Assembly (NCBI GenBank): GCA_031291575.1 | Contig: JARLIT010000077.1 | Location: 1 to 57,738, forward strand | Direction: 5' to 3' | Source of the DNA: Ancalomicrobiaceae bacterium | Lineage (GTDB): Bacteria > Pseudomonadota > Alphaproteobacteria > Rhizobiales > Ancalomicrobiaceae | DNA: 57,738 nt | Part shown: in pieces, positions 17,834 through 26,530 of the stretch | Layout: each line of letters opens with the position of its first letter | Numbering within the stretch: the stretch's first letter is position 1 | Made by a program: the position numbers and the translations under genes | Notes under the pieces: generated by a model | The model's database searches: none | What the model was told of the DNA's origin: nothing | What the model saw: the letters and a program-made list of their open reading frames with translations, nothing else

Positions 17834-19480
17834 GTGGTCGTCGCCATTGCCTTGCTGATCGTCTCGCTGGCCGCGACCGCATGGTCGGTTCAGTGCATTC
17901 GGCGCAGCGAAAGCGCTCCGGGGCGAACCGCCTTCGGTCTGGCGCTCCTGTCGAACATCTGGTGGGTATCCACCACCATGGCGCAGATCCTGTCGCCGAG
18001 CGTCGAGGGCAAGATCCTCGCTTCGGAGATCGCCTGGTTCGGCAATACGTCGGCGCCGCTGTTCTGGTGCATCAGCCTGCACGCCTACGTCTCCGGCCGG
18101 GCCAAGGAAAGCGCCGCCGTGCTGGTCGGCGTCGCGCTCTTCGCCTTCTGTGCGATGGTGGCAGCGCTGACCAACGACTACCACCACGGGATCTACTCGC
18201 ACTTCGGCGTTGTCGAAAAATCGTACGGCGTGCAAGTCATCTACTATCACGGCTGGCTGTTCTGGACGATCATAGCGATCGCCTATATGGCGCTGATCTC
18301 CGGGGTTCTCGTCTCGCTGTGGGCCGCCCGGTACGCCTCGTCGCTGCATCGCCGCCAATTCATCGGCCTGCTCATCGCCGTCACCCTGCCCTGGGTGTTC
18401 AATGCGCTGTGGATCAGCACCGGCTTCACGATCTGGGGCGTCGATCCCGAGCCCTTCGGCTTCATCGCCACCGGCGCGATCCTCGGTTTCGTGTTCGGCC
18501 ACGACAGGCTTTTCGCCGTGGCGCCGATCGCCGATGCCGTCCTCTTCGAGGCGATCCCGGATGCGGTGTTGGCGATCGACGGTCTCGGCCGCGTGCTCGA
18601 GCTCAATCCGGCGGCGCGAGCACTGCCGGGCATGGCGAAGGAGCCGATCGGCGGACTTCTCGCCGGGCCGGCCGAACTGGTCGAGAGCCTGCGCCTAAGT
18701 GCGGCGGTCGACATGGCTGCGCAGGAATTCACCGTGGCCGCGAACGGCAAGAGCTATGAGCTGATTCGTCGCAAACTCCCCGGACGGGGCACGGCAAACT
18801 CCCTCGTCATTCTGCGCGACGTCACCGACAGTCTCGCCGTGCGCGAAGAACTGATCGCCAAAAGTGCCGAACTGCAGAAGCGGCTCGACGAGAACGAAGA
18901 GCTGCAGCGGCAGCTGCGCCACCTCGCAGACCACGACCACATGACCGGGCTGTTCAATCGCGGCTTCGCCCAGCGAGTGTTGCCCAACCTGATCGCGGCG
19001 CGATCGGCGGCGGGGCGCACGGCGGCGGTCGTGCTCATCGACCTCGACCACTTCAAGATCGTCAACGACCAGCACGGCCACCACGTCGGCGACGACGTGC
19101 TTCGCATCTTCGCCGATATCCTCCGCTCGCGGTCGAACGAGGACGAACTGGCCTTCCGCTACGGCGGCGAGGAGTTCCTCGTCTTCCTGCCCGACATCGG
19201 GGCGGAGGCCGCGGTCCGCCGCTGTGCCGAATGGCGTGAGCGCCTGCGCAACGCCCGGATCCCGTCGGCGCCGGGGCTGACGGCCGCTTTCTCCGCCGGC
19301 ATCGCCGTCATGCCCGATGCGGGGCGGGTCAAGGAGCAACTCGTCCGTGCCGCCGACGTGGCGCTCTATCGCGCCAAGATCTCCGGCCGCGACCGCGTCG
19401 TCGTCTGGGGCGAGCACACCGGCACCATGACCAACAGCGGCAGCGAGAACTGGCCTGCGGACGTATCCGGCGCAGCCTGA
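17834..19480 (+). CDS. Diguanylate cyclase with 7TM sensor region, PAS-like linker and GGDEF domain
   Basis: The 548-residue protein starts with about seven hydrophobic segments (residues 1-222) resembling the 7TM region found on some histidine kinases. A PAS-like region follows (residues 237-330: ADAVLFEAIPDAVLAIDG, ILRDVTD), then a short coiled coil, then a GGDEF domain (HDHMTGLFNRG, LIDLDHFKIVND, RYGGEEF at 442-448). The signature is the active GGEEF variant; no RxxD inhibitory site is seen. It should make cyclic di-GMP at the inner membrane in response to an unknown ligand. The start is a GTG with GGAG upstream; a later start would cut the first helix. It has no operon partner and converges on the tungsten operon. 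Confidence 0.88.
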   Translation: MVVAIALLIVSLAATAWSVQCIRRSESAPGRTAFGLALLSNIWWVSTTMAQILSPSVEGKILASEIAWFGNTSAPLFWCISLHAYVSGRAKESAAVLVGVALFAFCAMVAALTNDYHHGIYSHFGVVEKSYGVQVIYYHGWLFWTIIAIAYMALISGVLVSLWAARYASSLHRRQFIGLLIAVTLPWVFNALWISTGFTIWGVDPEPFGFIATGAILGFVFGHDRLFAVAPIADAVLFEAIPDAVLAIDGLGRVLELNPAARALPGMAKEPIGGLLAGPAELVESLRLSAAVDMAAQEFTVAANGKSYELIRRKLPGRGTANSLVILRDVTDSLAVREELIAKSAELQKRLDENEELQRQLRHLADHDHMTGLFNRGFAQRVLPNLIAARSAAGRTAAVVLIDLDHFKIVNDQHGHHVGDDVLRIFADILRSRSNEDELAFRYGGEEFLVFLPDIGAEAAVRRCAEWRERLRNARIPSAPGLTAAFSAGIAVMPDAGRVKEQLVRAADVALYRAKISGRDRVVVWGEHTGTMTNSGSENWPADVSGAA

Positions 19481-19605
19481 TCGCAATCGCGGCAAAGTCG
19501 GCGCAGTGTCGCTCCGGCCTGCCCGTTGCGCGGTGTTGGATCCCGCCATTTGCCGGACTTGAGACGGCAACTCAGCCGGCAGATCGCGCCAATGGGCCGT
19601 CAGGC

Positions 19606-21522
19606 TCAGTCTCGCACAAACCCCATCGCGGCAAGCCGCTCGGCCAGGACCGGGCTCGCCAGCGCCGCTCGGAAAGTCGCGACAGCCGGCCGGTCGGCCC
19701 GGGCTTTGACGACAGCGAAATCGTAATGCTCGTCCGCATACGGCAAGAAGCCGAGGCCGTAGGTCTTGGCGACAGTGGCGATTGCCATGCCCCAATCAGC
19801 ACGTCCCTGCGCCACGGCCGCAGCCACGGCATTGTGGGATTTCGGCTGGTTCGACCAGCCCTCGGGCTTGCGCCCCCGCAACAGTCCGTCGATCAGGATG
19901 CGCGTTCCCGAACCGGCATTGCGGTTGACCATCAACACCGATGAATCGCCGGCGACTGCATCGATCGCCGCCGCCACAGTCTGGCCTTCGAACCGCTGAT
20001 CCCCTGGCCGAAACACCAGACCCTGCAGCCGGCGCCAGCCCGTCAGCAGCATCAGTGTGTCGTCGAGGAACGGCAGATTGTAGATGCCGCTCGCCGGATC
20101 AATGAGGTGGATGGGCGCGATATCGCATTCGCCGCGCCGCGCCGCGTTCAAGCCGCCCGTGCTGCCGATCGGCAGGATGCGCACAGCGATCCCCTCGTCC
20201 GCCAGACGATCGACAAGCGGTTCCAATCCGACGCAGTGGCTGCCGGCGATAACGAGATCCGGCATGCGGATGTCGGGCGACAGCAGCGTCACCTCGGCGC
20301 GCGTCGCGGCCGGCAGATGGTCGGCGAGCGCCTCGACGGCGAGAAAGCCGTCGGCCTGGGCGAAGGCCGAGATCGCCCCGGAACTCTTGAATACCGGGTG
20401 GGCGACGGTTGTGCCGTCGGCGCCAGCGGCGAGCCCGACCATCACATAGTCGGTGCGGCCGATCTCGGAGGGAACACGCACCGACACCGTGGCGGAAACC
20501 CTGCTCGCGTGCTGCGGCGGCAGGCCCGCGAGCCGGCGCAATACCGGCGCGATGAATTCATGGAAGGTGAACATCGCCGAGGTCGGAAAACCGGGCAGCA
20601 CGGCGATGCCCTTCCCGCCGGCGACGGCAAGGCACAACGGCTTACCGGGTTTGATGGCGACACCGTGCACGATGATGCCGGGCACGCCGGCCTCGGCAAC
20701 GAGGCGCGAGGTCAGATCGCCGGCTCCCTTGGACGTACCGCCCGACAGGATGACGAAATCGGCTTTCTCCAACGCGGCGGCGAGCGCGGTCGCCAGCGGC
20801 TCTTCCTCGTCCGGGACGATCGGAAAGGCGAGCGGCACGCAGCCATTCTCGGCAACGGCAGCCGCGACCATCGGACCATTGGTATCGAAGATGCCGGCGA
20901 GGGGGCGGTGCTCTCCGGGGGCGGCCAACTCGTCACCGGTGGAAATGACGGCGACCAGCGGGCGGCGGTAGACCTCGATACGGCCGATGCCGCACGCGGC
21001 CAACAGACCGATCTCGCGCGAGCCAATGAGCGTGCCACGTCGCACCACGACCTCGCCGACCGACAGATCCGAGCCGGCGAAGGCCAGGTTCTGGCCGCTG
21101 GCGACGGGCCGACGGATGAGGACGGCATCAGCCCCCTCGGGCTCAGTCATTTCGATCATGACGACCGCGTCGGCGCCGCGCGGTATCGGTCCGCCGGTGG
21201 CGATCACCGTCGCCTCGCCGGATGATACGGCCTGCTCAGGCACCTTGCCGCAAGCAATCAACTCGCCCGTCATGCGCAGGCGAACCGGATCCGCATCGGT
21301 CGCTGGCGCCACGTCGTTTGCCCGGACGGCAAAACCGTCGACGGTCGAGCGGTCGAACGGCGGCACGTCGATCGGCGCGGACACGGCATCGGCTGTGACG
21401 CGACCGAGAGCCTGCGCCAGCTCGACCACCTCCTTGCCAACAGGGGAAGGCCGGAGCGCCGCGTCGAAGCGGCGGCGCGCTTCATCGGCGCTGACGACAG
21501 TCAGAAACTGGCTCTGTTTCAT
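19606..21522 (-). CDS. MoeA-type molybdopterin molybdotransferase fused to a PBP-like domain
   Basis: The 638-residue protein has a MoeA domain at about residues 1-410 (RSTVDGFAVRAND, GGPIPRGADAVVM, STGDELAAPGE, SGGTSKGAGD, GFPTSAMFTFHEF). A type-2 periplasmic-binding-like domain of about 220 residues follows (VIAGSHCVGLEPLVD, RNAGSGTRILIDGLL). This fusion is a known MoeA variant. MoeA inserts molybdate or tungstate into adenylylated molybdopterin; the extra domain may bind oxyanion or sense a ligand. It has no signal peptide, so it acts in the cytoplasm. I choose the ATG at 21522, because GGAG lies 7 bases before it and only 2 bases before the alternative ATG at 21528. It is the last gene of the tup operon. 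Confidence 0.87.
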   Translation of the reverse strand: MKQSQFLTVVSADEARRRFDAALRPSPVGKEVVELAQALGRVTADAVSAPIDVPPFDRSTVDGFAVRANDVAPATDADPVRLRMTGELIACGKVPEQAVSSGEATVIATGGPIPRGADAVVMIEMTEPEGADAVLIRRPVASGQNLAFAGSDLSVGEVVVRRGTLIGSREIGLLAACGIGRIEVYRRPLVAVISTGDELAAPGEHRPLAGIFDTNGPMVAAAVAENGCVPLAFPIVPDEEEPLATALAAALEKADFVILSGGTSKGAGDLTSRLVAEAGVPGIIVHGVAIKPGKPLCLAVAGGKGIAVLPGFPTSAMFTFHEFIAPVLRRLAGLPPQHASRVSATVSVRVPSEIGRTDYVMVGLAAGADGTTVAHPVFKSSGAISAFAQADGFLAVEALADHLPAATRAEVTLLSPDIRMPDLVIAGSHCVGLEPLVDRLADEGIAVRILPIGSTGGLNAARRGECDIAPIHLIDPASGIYNLPFLDDTLMLLTGWRRLQGLVFRPGDQRFEGQTVAAAIDAVAGDSSVLMVNRNAGSGTRILIDGLLRGRKPEGWSNQPKSHNAVAAAVAQGRADWGMAIATVAKTYGLGFLPYADEHYDFAVVKARADRPAVATFRAALASPVLAERLAAMGFVRD

Positions 21523-21535
21523 CGGCATGCTCCGT

Positions 21536-22633
21536 TCAAGTCGGCAGGGGCCAGGCGGCGAAGCGGCTGTCGGCGCTAGAGCCTTCGCTCTCAGGACCGA
21601 TCAGGCCCCAATGTGTCGCCCGGATCAGCGCCCGGGCACCGAGCGAGCCGACGGCCAACGGATCGAAGCCGCCACCGTCGCCGGTTTCGGCTACCAGCGC
21701 GAGCTCGCTCATGCCAATCGCCGAAACCAATTTGCCGGTCAGTGGCAGGGTCTTGGCTGCAGGCACCGGCCGGGCTGCCGCCAGCCAGTCGAGCAGCGGG
21801 CAAGCCAGTGCCAGGGCAGTCGCCAATACGTCGTCCAGTCGCGACGGCACGATCAGCGCAGGCGTGCCGCCCAGCCATCCCGCAACGACCGTTTCGCCGG
21901 GCCTGAGGGCCGGCCGACCGATCGGCCGCCAGCCGGGCGATCGGGTAGCAGCCTGAAACGCGGCGTCAGCCTCGCCGATGGCAAGACCACCCACAAGCAA
22001 GACCAGATCGACGGCGGCTAGGCCGATCTCAGCCATGGCGTCAGGCTGCACGAGATGAAGGCGTGCGCCGCAGCAGCCGAGCAGGCTTTCCAGGAGGTCG
22101 ATCGCCGGCTGAGCTGCGGCGTTCGGGCTCGCAACCACGCGAATGCGTGGCCGCCTGACCGCGATCACATCCACCCCCGCATCGGCGAGCATGGCGACGG
22201 CCCGAGCCCCGAGCCGTTCGCCGGCATCGACAAGAAGGCTGCCGGCCAGCGCATCCTCCCCGGCCCGGCGCAGGTTGGTACCGGGCGCGACCGCGACCTC
22301 CGCAGCCGTAGCCGTCACATCGTCGGCGACAGCGACGGCGTCGAAGGGCAGCCGCACCGGATCGCCGGCCCTGACGGCGAGCGACTGCGACACGTCCGCC
22401 GGCGCGTAGGGCGACGCCCCAAACGTCTCGGCTGCGATCACTCCCCGTCCGTCGACCAGCGCGATGGCGGTGGCCGGCATCGGCCGTGGCGCGACCACCG
22501 GCTCGGCCGCGACCGCCCCGCGCGCCTCGGCGATCGGAACGGAGACCGTCGGGAGCACCCCGACCCCGCCGATCCAGGCCGCCAGAATGTCGTCGACCGC
22601 GACGCGCCTGAGACGGTCAAAGACCTCAGGCAT
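21536..22633 (-). CDS. Degenerate MoeA-like protein
   Basis: The 365-residue product keeps the overall MoeA layout (N-terminal LRRVAVDDILAAW, a PGTNLRRAGEDALAGS stretch, RIRVVASPN, LLVGGLAIGEAD). Key MoeA elements are altered: the NSAVDGYA-type loop is replaced by ATAIALVDGRGV, and the SGG-S-x-GDxD loop by VGGLAIGEAD. It therefore probably lacks normal metal-insertion activity and may be a regulatory or chaperone paralogue, or a decaying copy. Its ATG overlaps the end of tupA by 8 bases and the MoeA-PBP gene follows within 13 bases, so it sits inside the tungsten operon and is co-translated. No stop or frameshift interrupts it. Confidence 0.65.
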   Translation of the reverse strand: MPEVFDRLRRVAVDDILAAWIGGVGVLPTVSVPIAEARGAVAAEPVVAPRPMPATAIALVDGRGVIAAETFGASPYAPADVSQSLAVRAGDPVRLPFDAVAVADDVTATAAEVAVAPGTNLRRAGEDALAGSLLVDAGERLGARAVAMLADAGVDVIAVRRPRIRVVASPNAAAQPAIDLLESLLGCCGARLHLVQPDAMAEIGLAAVDLVLLVGGLAIGEADAAFQAATRSPGWRPIGRPALRPGETVVAGWLGGTPALIVPSRLDDVLATALALACPLLDWLAAARPVPAAKTLPLTGKLVSAIGMSELALVAETGDGGGFDPLAVGSLGARALIRATHWGLIGPESEGSSADSRFAAWPLPT

Positions 22634-23462
22634 TGGGATCGTTGGCGTTGGGAAAGAACAGCTGTTGGCCGTCGATCTTGTACTCGGAGATCACCTTCTG
22701 GCCATCGGCGGATATCAGCCAGTCGATGAACGCCTGCCCGTCTGCCACTTTGACCGCCGGGAATTTGGCCGGATTGACCAACATGACGCCGTACTGGTTG
22801 AACAGCCGCTTGTCGCCCTCGACGGCGATGGCCAGATCGCCCTTGTTCTTGAAGGCGATCCAGGTGGCGCGGTCGGAGAGCGCATAGCCCAGCATGGCTC
22901 CGGCGGTATTCAGCGTCGCGCCCATGCCCTGGCCGATCTCGCGGTACCACTCGCCGCGGATCGCTGCGAGGTCGAGGCCGGCCACTTTCCACAACGCCAG
23001 TTCGGCCATATGCGTGCCGGACTTATCGCCGCGCGACACGAACGGGATCTTCTTCTCGGCAATCGTCTTGAGAGCGGCGGCAACGTCCTTCGAGCCGGCG
23101 ATCCCCGCCGGGTCGCTCTTCGGACCGACGACGATGAAATCGTTGTACATCACCGGCGAACGCTTGGTGCTGAAACCCTCCTCCAGGAACTTCAGCTCCG
23201 CCGCACGGGCATGCACGAAGACGACGTCGGCATCGCCGCGCCGCCCCGTATCGAGCGCCTGGCCGGTGCCCTGCGCCACGACCTTGACCTTGATGCCCGT
23301 CTTCGCCTCGAAGATCGGCAGAATGTAGCCGAACAGGCCGGAATCCTGCGTCGATGTGGTCGACGCCACGGTGATGAACCGATCCTCTGCCTGTCCCGGG
23401 CCCGTGACTGGTCCGAGCACGGCGGCGGCGAGCACCGCGGTCGTTATCAGCCTGCGCAACAT
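22626..23462 (-). CDS. tupA: Tungstate ABC transporter substrate-binding protein TupA
   Basis: The 278-residue protein has a Sec signal peptide (about residues 1-26, ending GPGQA) and the TupA hallmark TTSTQDSGL at residues 35-43, whose Thr/Ser residues contact tungstate. RGDKSGTHMAE and GQGMGATLNTAG are also typical of this family. It binds tungstate in the periplasm for the permease and ATPase encoded just upstream. The start is the ATG at 23462 with GGGAGAAAG before it; longer readings extend into shadow sequence. The gene order tupB-tupC-tupA is less common than A-B-C. Confidence in oxyanion transport is high; tungstate over molybdate rests on the TTSTQDSGL motif and the linked tungstoenzyme. 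Confidence 0.9.
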   Translation of the reverse strand: MLRRLITTAVLAAAVLGPVTGPGQAEDRFITVASTTSTQDSGLFGYILPIFEAKTGIKVKVVAQGTGQALDTGRRGDADVVFVHARAAELKFLEEGFSTKRSPVMYNDFIVVGPKSDPAGIAGSKDVAAALKTIAEKKIPFVSRGDKSGTHMAELALWKVAGLDLAAIRGEWYREIGQGMGATLNTAGAMLGYALSDRATWIAFKNKGDLAIAVEGDKRLFNQYGVMLVNPAKFPAVKVADGQAFIDWLISADGQKVISEYKIDGQQLFFPNANDPNA

Positions 23463-23487
23463 GGTCTTTCTCCCGTTTTGATTGAAG

Positions 23488-24219
23488 CTACCAGAACAAC
23501 CGGCTTTCCAGGAACGCCCGCGCTTCTTCCGTCGCAGGCTCGGCAAAGAAGCGGTCGGCCGGAGCGGCTTCGAGCAGCCGGCCGGCGTGAAAGAACAGGA
23601 TATCGTCGGCGAGGCGGCGGGCCTGCGCAAGGTCATGGGTGGTCATGACCCAAGTCAGTCCGTCGGCATGCAGCGCGACCAGCATCTCTTCGATCTGCCG
23701 CATGGCGCTCGGATCGAGGCCGGATACCGGTTCGTCGAGGAACAGCAACTCCGGTCCGACAGCGACCGCACGGGCGATTGCCAAACGCTGCTGCTCGCCG
23801 CCCGACAAGACGCGTGCAGGCCGGTCGGCGAGATCGCCGAGGCCGAAGCGGTTGAGGATCAGCCTGGAGGTGCGACGACGCTCGAAATAGCCGAGGCCGG
23901 CGAGTGCCAATGCGTGGTGCAGATTGGCGGCGACTGAGCGGCGGAGCAGCACTGGCTTCTGGAACACCATGGCGTGCTGCTGCGGCGCCGGGCGGATACC
24001 GCTCGCGAAGGCGATGGTTCCCGCGCTCGGTTTGATCAGGCCATGACAAAGCCTCAGAAACAGCGTCTTGCCGGCGCCGTTGGGACCGAGCACGACCGTC
24101 TTGCGCCCCTTGGCGATCGTCGCCCATTCCACGCCGACGAGCCGTCGGCCACCGACCTCATAGGCCACGCGATCGAGCGTCAGAGGCAGGATCGAGGGGG
24201 CGGAGGTCACGCTGGTCAT
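23488..24219 (-). CDS. tupC: Tungstate ABC transporter ATP-binding protein TupC
   Basis: The 243-residue ATPase has Walker A GPNGAGKT (residues 45-52), signature LSGGEQQRLAIARA, Walker B LLFLDEPVSGLDP and H-loop MTTHDLAQ, all intact. It powers the Tup permease at the cytoplasmic face of the inner membrane. The true start is the ATG at 24219, which overlaps the tupB stop by four bases (ATGA). Upstream in-frame sequence is only an out-of-frame shadow of tupB. Confidence 0.9.
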   Translation of the reverse strand: MTSVTSAPSILPLTLDRVAYEVGGRRLVGVEWATIAKGRKTVVLGPNGAGKTLFLRLCHGLIKPSAGTIAFASGIRPAPQQHAMVFQKPVLLRRSVAANLHHALALAGLGYFERRRTSRLILNRFGLGDLADRPARVLSGGEQQRLAIARAVAVGPELLFLDEPVSGLDPSAMRQIEEMLVALHADGLTWVMTTHDLAQARRLADDILFFHAGRLLEAAPADRFFAEPATEEARAFLESRLFW

Positions 24220-24890
24220 CCGGCGAACCGTGCGCCAAGGCGCGATACGGCAAGCGCCAGCCCGTTGATGGCGAGGGTCAGCGCCATCAGCACGGCGCCG
24301 AGGCCAAGCGCCAGCGGCAAGTCGCCCTTCGACGTCTCGAGCGCGATTGCCGTCGTCATGGTGCGGGTGAAGCCGGCAATGTTGCCGCCGACGATCAGGA
24401 TCGCGCCGACCTCGGCAAAGGCGCGGCCGAGCCCGGCGAGCAGACCGGTGACCAGCGAGAATCGCGCATCCCAGATGAGGGTCGGGATCGCCCGCAGCGG
24501 TCCGGCTCCCATTGAGGTGAGCTGGTCGCGATACTCCCCCCACAGGTCCTCGATGGTCTGCCGGGTCAGGGCGATGATGATCGGCAGCACCAGCGAGAAC
24601 TGCGCAACGACCATCGCGGCCGGCGAGAACAGCAGCCCGAACCCGCCGAGCGGCCCCGAGCGTGACAACAGCAGGAAGACGGCCAGGCCGGCAACCACCG
24701 GCGGCAGGCCCATAAAGGCATTGACGATAACGATGATGACGGGACGGCCGGGGAAGCGGCCGAGCGCCAGCGCCGCGCCAAGAGGCAGGCCGACAAGGCC
24801 GGCGCAGCCGACCGCCGTCAACGTCACCTTCAGCGACAGAAGAACGATGGCAACGAAGGCAGAATCGAACAGACTGAAGGTGCCAAACAT
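24216..24890 (-). CDS. tupB: Tungstate ABC transporter permease TupB
   Basis: The 224-residue protein has about five to six transmembrane helices and the EAA-like cytoplasmic loop of binding-protein-dependent permeases (GAGPLRAIPTLIWDARF, then GLGRAFAEVGAILIVGGN). The AEVG-x-ILIVGGNI pattern is typical of TupB. I choose the ATG at 24890 rather than 24938, because a perfect minus-strand TATAAT box lies at 24918-24923, which would put the 24938 codon upstream of transcription. The gene starts the tupBCA-moeA-moeA run. An upstream moeA on the same strand is separated by 135 bases containing this promoter. Confidence 0.88.
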   Translation of the reverse strand: MFGTFSLFDSAFVAIVLLSLKVTLTAVGCAGLVGLPLGAALALGRFPGRPVIIVIVNAFMGLPPVVAGLAVFLLLSRSGPLGGFGLLFSPAAMVVAQFSLVLPIIIALTRQTIEDLWGEYRDQLTSMGAGPLRAIPTLIWDARFSLVTGLLAGLGRAFAEVGAILIVGGNIAGFTRTMTTAIALETSKGDLPLALGLGAVLMALTLAINGLALAVSRLGARFAG

Positions 24891-24910
24891 GTGTTCCGCT
24901 TGGATCCGTC

Positions 24911-24941
24911 TTGAAGCATTATAGACAGAGGCTGGCATTAT
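24911..24941 (-). promoter_or_regulatory. tupB: tup promoter with repeated GCATTAT motif
   Basis: On the minus strand a perfect TATAAT box (24918-24923) lies 28 bases before the tupB ATG, without a recognisable -35, suggesting dependence on an activator. The heptamer GCATTAT (plus-strand reading) occurs twice, at 24916-24922 and 24935-24941, spaced 19 bases apart. The same heptamer recurs upstream of the AOR gene at 26977-26983, so it may be the site of the ModE-type regulator at 26531. Confidence 0.45.
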
Positions 24942-25025
24942 CGCCGAAGCGTGGCGTCACGACATGAGTGGAATCAAGCTTTCAACTCGAAGTCATTCGC
25001 CTAGCCGACAGATTGGCGATTCTCG

Positions 25026-26276
25026 TCAGAAAATTTGACTATAGTCGAAGAAGGTAACGGGTTCGCCCGGTTCGAGCCGCGTCAATGTCTCGGGAAGTTC
25101 GACCATGCCGTCGGTGCGGGTCAGCGACGTCAGCACGCCAGCGCCGTCGACCGGGTATTTGTCCGCGACGACCGATGCACCCCTCCGCTCGAGGGTGACG
25201 CGGACGTATTCGCGCCGTCCGGCCTTCTTCACGTAGGCGAAGCCGGACGTCACCAGCGCCGGGACGGGCTGCTGGACGGTCCCGCCGGACAGCGCCAGCA
25301 CGAAGGGCCGGAGCACATAGGCGCAGGTGATGAAGACGGCGACAGGATTGCCGGGCAGGCCGATGAGCGGCGTGCCGTCGATCAACCCCATGGCAACCGG
25401 GCGGCCGGGTTTGATGGCCAGCCGCCAGAACACCAGCGAACCGGCATTGGCGATCGCCGCCTTGACGTGATCCTCGTCACCGGTCGACACGCCACCGCTC
25501 GTGACGACGAGATCCGAAGTTGCCGCCGCCTGACGAAGCGCCGTTTCCGTCTCGGCGCGGCTGTCTCTGAGAATGCCGAGGTCGGTCACGTCACAGCCGA
25601 GCCGCGTCAGCATGGCCATCAGGCTGTAGCGGTTGCAATCGTATATACCGGCGGGCGGGAGCGCGCCGCCGGGATCGCATAGTTCGTTGCCGGTCGAGAA
25701 CACCGCGACCCGCAGCCGACGGCGAACGTTGACGCGGTCGATGCCGAGCGCTGCGAGCAGGGCCACGTCGCGCGGGGTCAACCGGCGGCCGGCAGGGCAC
25801 GCCTCGGCGCCGGCGGCGATGTCCTCTCCGGCTGGTCGCGTGTTGGCGCCGGCCGGCAGACCCGGCGGCAGAACGACCTCGCCGAGGTCGATCAGCGTGA
25901 CGTCCTCCTGCATGAAGACGGTGTCGGTTTCCGCCGGCAACGGCGCGCCGGTGAAGATGCGCACGGCGGCCCCTCGCCTCGCCGCTTCGGCAGACTCACC
26001 CGCAATCACCCGCCCGAGAACCGGCAGCGTCGTCGGCCCCTCCGCGGCCAGATCGCGATGCGCCACGGCGTAGCCATCGACCGCGGAATTGTCGAACACC
26101 GGCAGATTGATCGGCGCGACGACTGGCGCCGCCAGGATGCGGCCGTCGGCGCCGCGCAGATCGACCGTCTCGATCTCCTCGATCGGTCGGATCCGTTCGG
26201 CCAACAGCGCGAGGGCCGTCTCGATCGGCATCAGGCCGCCATCGAAGGCGAAAGCGTCGCTTGACAGTTGAGCCAT
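25026..26276 (-). CDS. moeA: Molybdopterin molybdotransferase MoeA
   Basis: The 416-residue protein is a full-length canonical MoeA: FDNSAVDGYAVAHRD, FTGAPLPAETDTVFMQED, AVFSTGNEL, VTSGGVSTGDEDHVK and GLPGNPVAVFIT are all intact, and the C-terminal beta-barrel domain IV is complete. It ligates molybdate or tungstate to molybdopterin from MPT-AMP. Of the three MoeA-type proteins here it is the best candidate for the normal enzyme. It is encoded upstream of the tup genes on the same strand, 135 bases away and probably partly co-transcribed, and is divergent from the ModE-type regulator. GGGA lies 9 bases before the ATG. Confidence 0.92.
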   Translation of the reverse strand: MAQLSSDAFAFDGGLMPIETALALLAERIRPIEEIETVDLRGADGRILAAPVVAPINLPVFDNSAVDGYAVAHRDLAAEGPTTLPVLGRVIAGESAEAARRGAAVRIFTGAPLPAETDTVFMQEDVTLIDLGEVVLPPGLPAGANTRPAGEDIAAGAEACPAGRRLTPRDVALLAALGIDRVNVRRRLRVAVFSTGNELCDPGGALPPAGIYDCNRYSLMAMLTRLGCDVTDLGILRDSRAETETALRQAAATSDLVVTSGGVSTGDEDHVKAAIANAGSLVFWRLAIKPGRPVAMGLIDGTPLIGLPGNPVAVFITCAYVLRPFVLALSGGTVQQPVPALVTSGFAYVKKAGRREYVRVTLERRGASVVADKYPVDGAGVLTSLTRTDGMVELPETLTRLEPGEPVTFFDYSQIF

Positions 26277-26383
26277 CTCGTCGTCCCAGGCTTGGCGCAG
26301 GAGCCGCTCCGCCCCCGCGCGTCGATGTCGGATTGGAGGGACAGCCGGACTTCCTCGCGCCGCCCCATTTGCCAGAGCGCGAT

Positions 26384-26409
26384 GCTGTCACATGGAAACA
26401 TGTGACAGC
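26384..26409. repeat. Perfect inverted repeat upstream of moeA
   Basis: Arms of 11 bases (GCTGTCACATG and its complement) flank a GAAA spacer. It lies between moeA and the divergent regulator, 108 bases before the moeA ATG. It could fold as a GNRA-type tetraloop hairpin in RNA or serve as an operator. No T-run is attached. Confidence 0.55.
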
Positions 26410-26433
26410 TGAATCAGCGCTCTAATCGATTCA

Positions 26434-26497
26434 TAGAGCAGTGCTTCAGCTTTCAGATGGATCGCCGGGCGATTCCATCTGAAAGCATCCTGCTCTA
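26434..26497. repeat. Nested 64-base palindromic element (REP/MITE-like)
   Basis: Outer arms TAGAGCAG (26434-26441) and CTGCTCTA (26490-26497) enclose inner perfect 12-base arms at 26449-26460 and 26475-26486 around ATCG...CGAT. The whole forms a long imperfect hairpin. It resembles the dispersed intergenic palindromes of Hyphomicrobiales genomes rather than a single operator. It lies 33 bases before the ModE-type regulator ATG. Confidence 0.6.
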
Positions 26498-26530
26498 GTA
26501 TCGCAATATCGGAATGTTCAGGAGACCGAA

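Noticed and set aside
24891-24938. Longer tupB start at 24938
   Set aside because: A perfect minus-strand TATAAT at 24918-24923 would lie inside the coding region, and no ribosome binding site precedes 24938.
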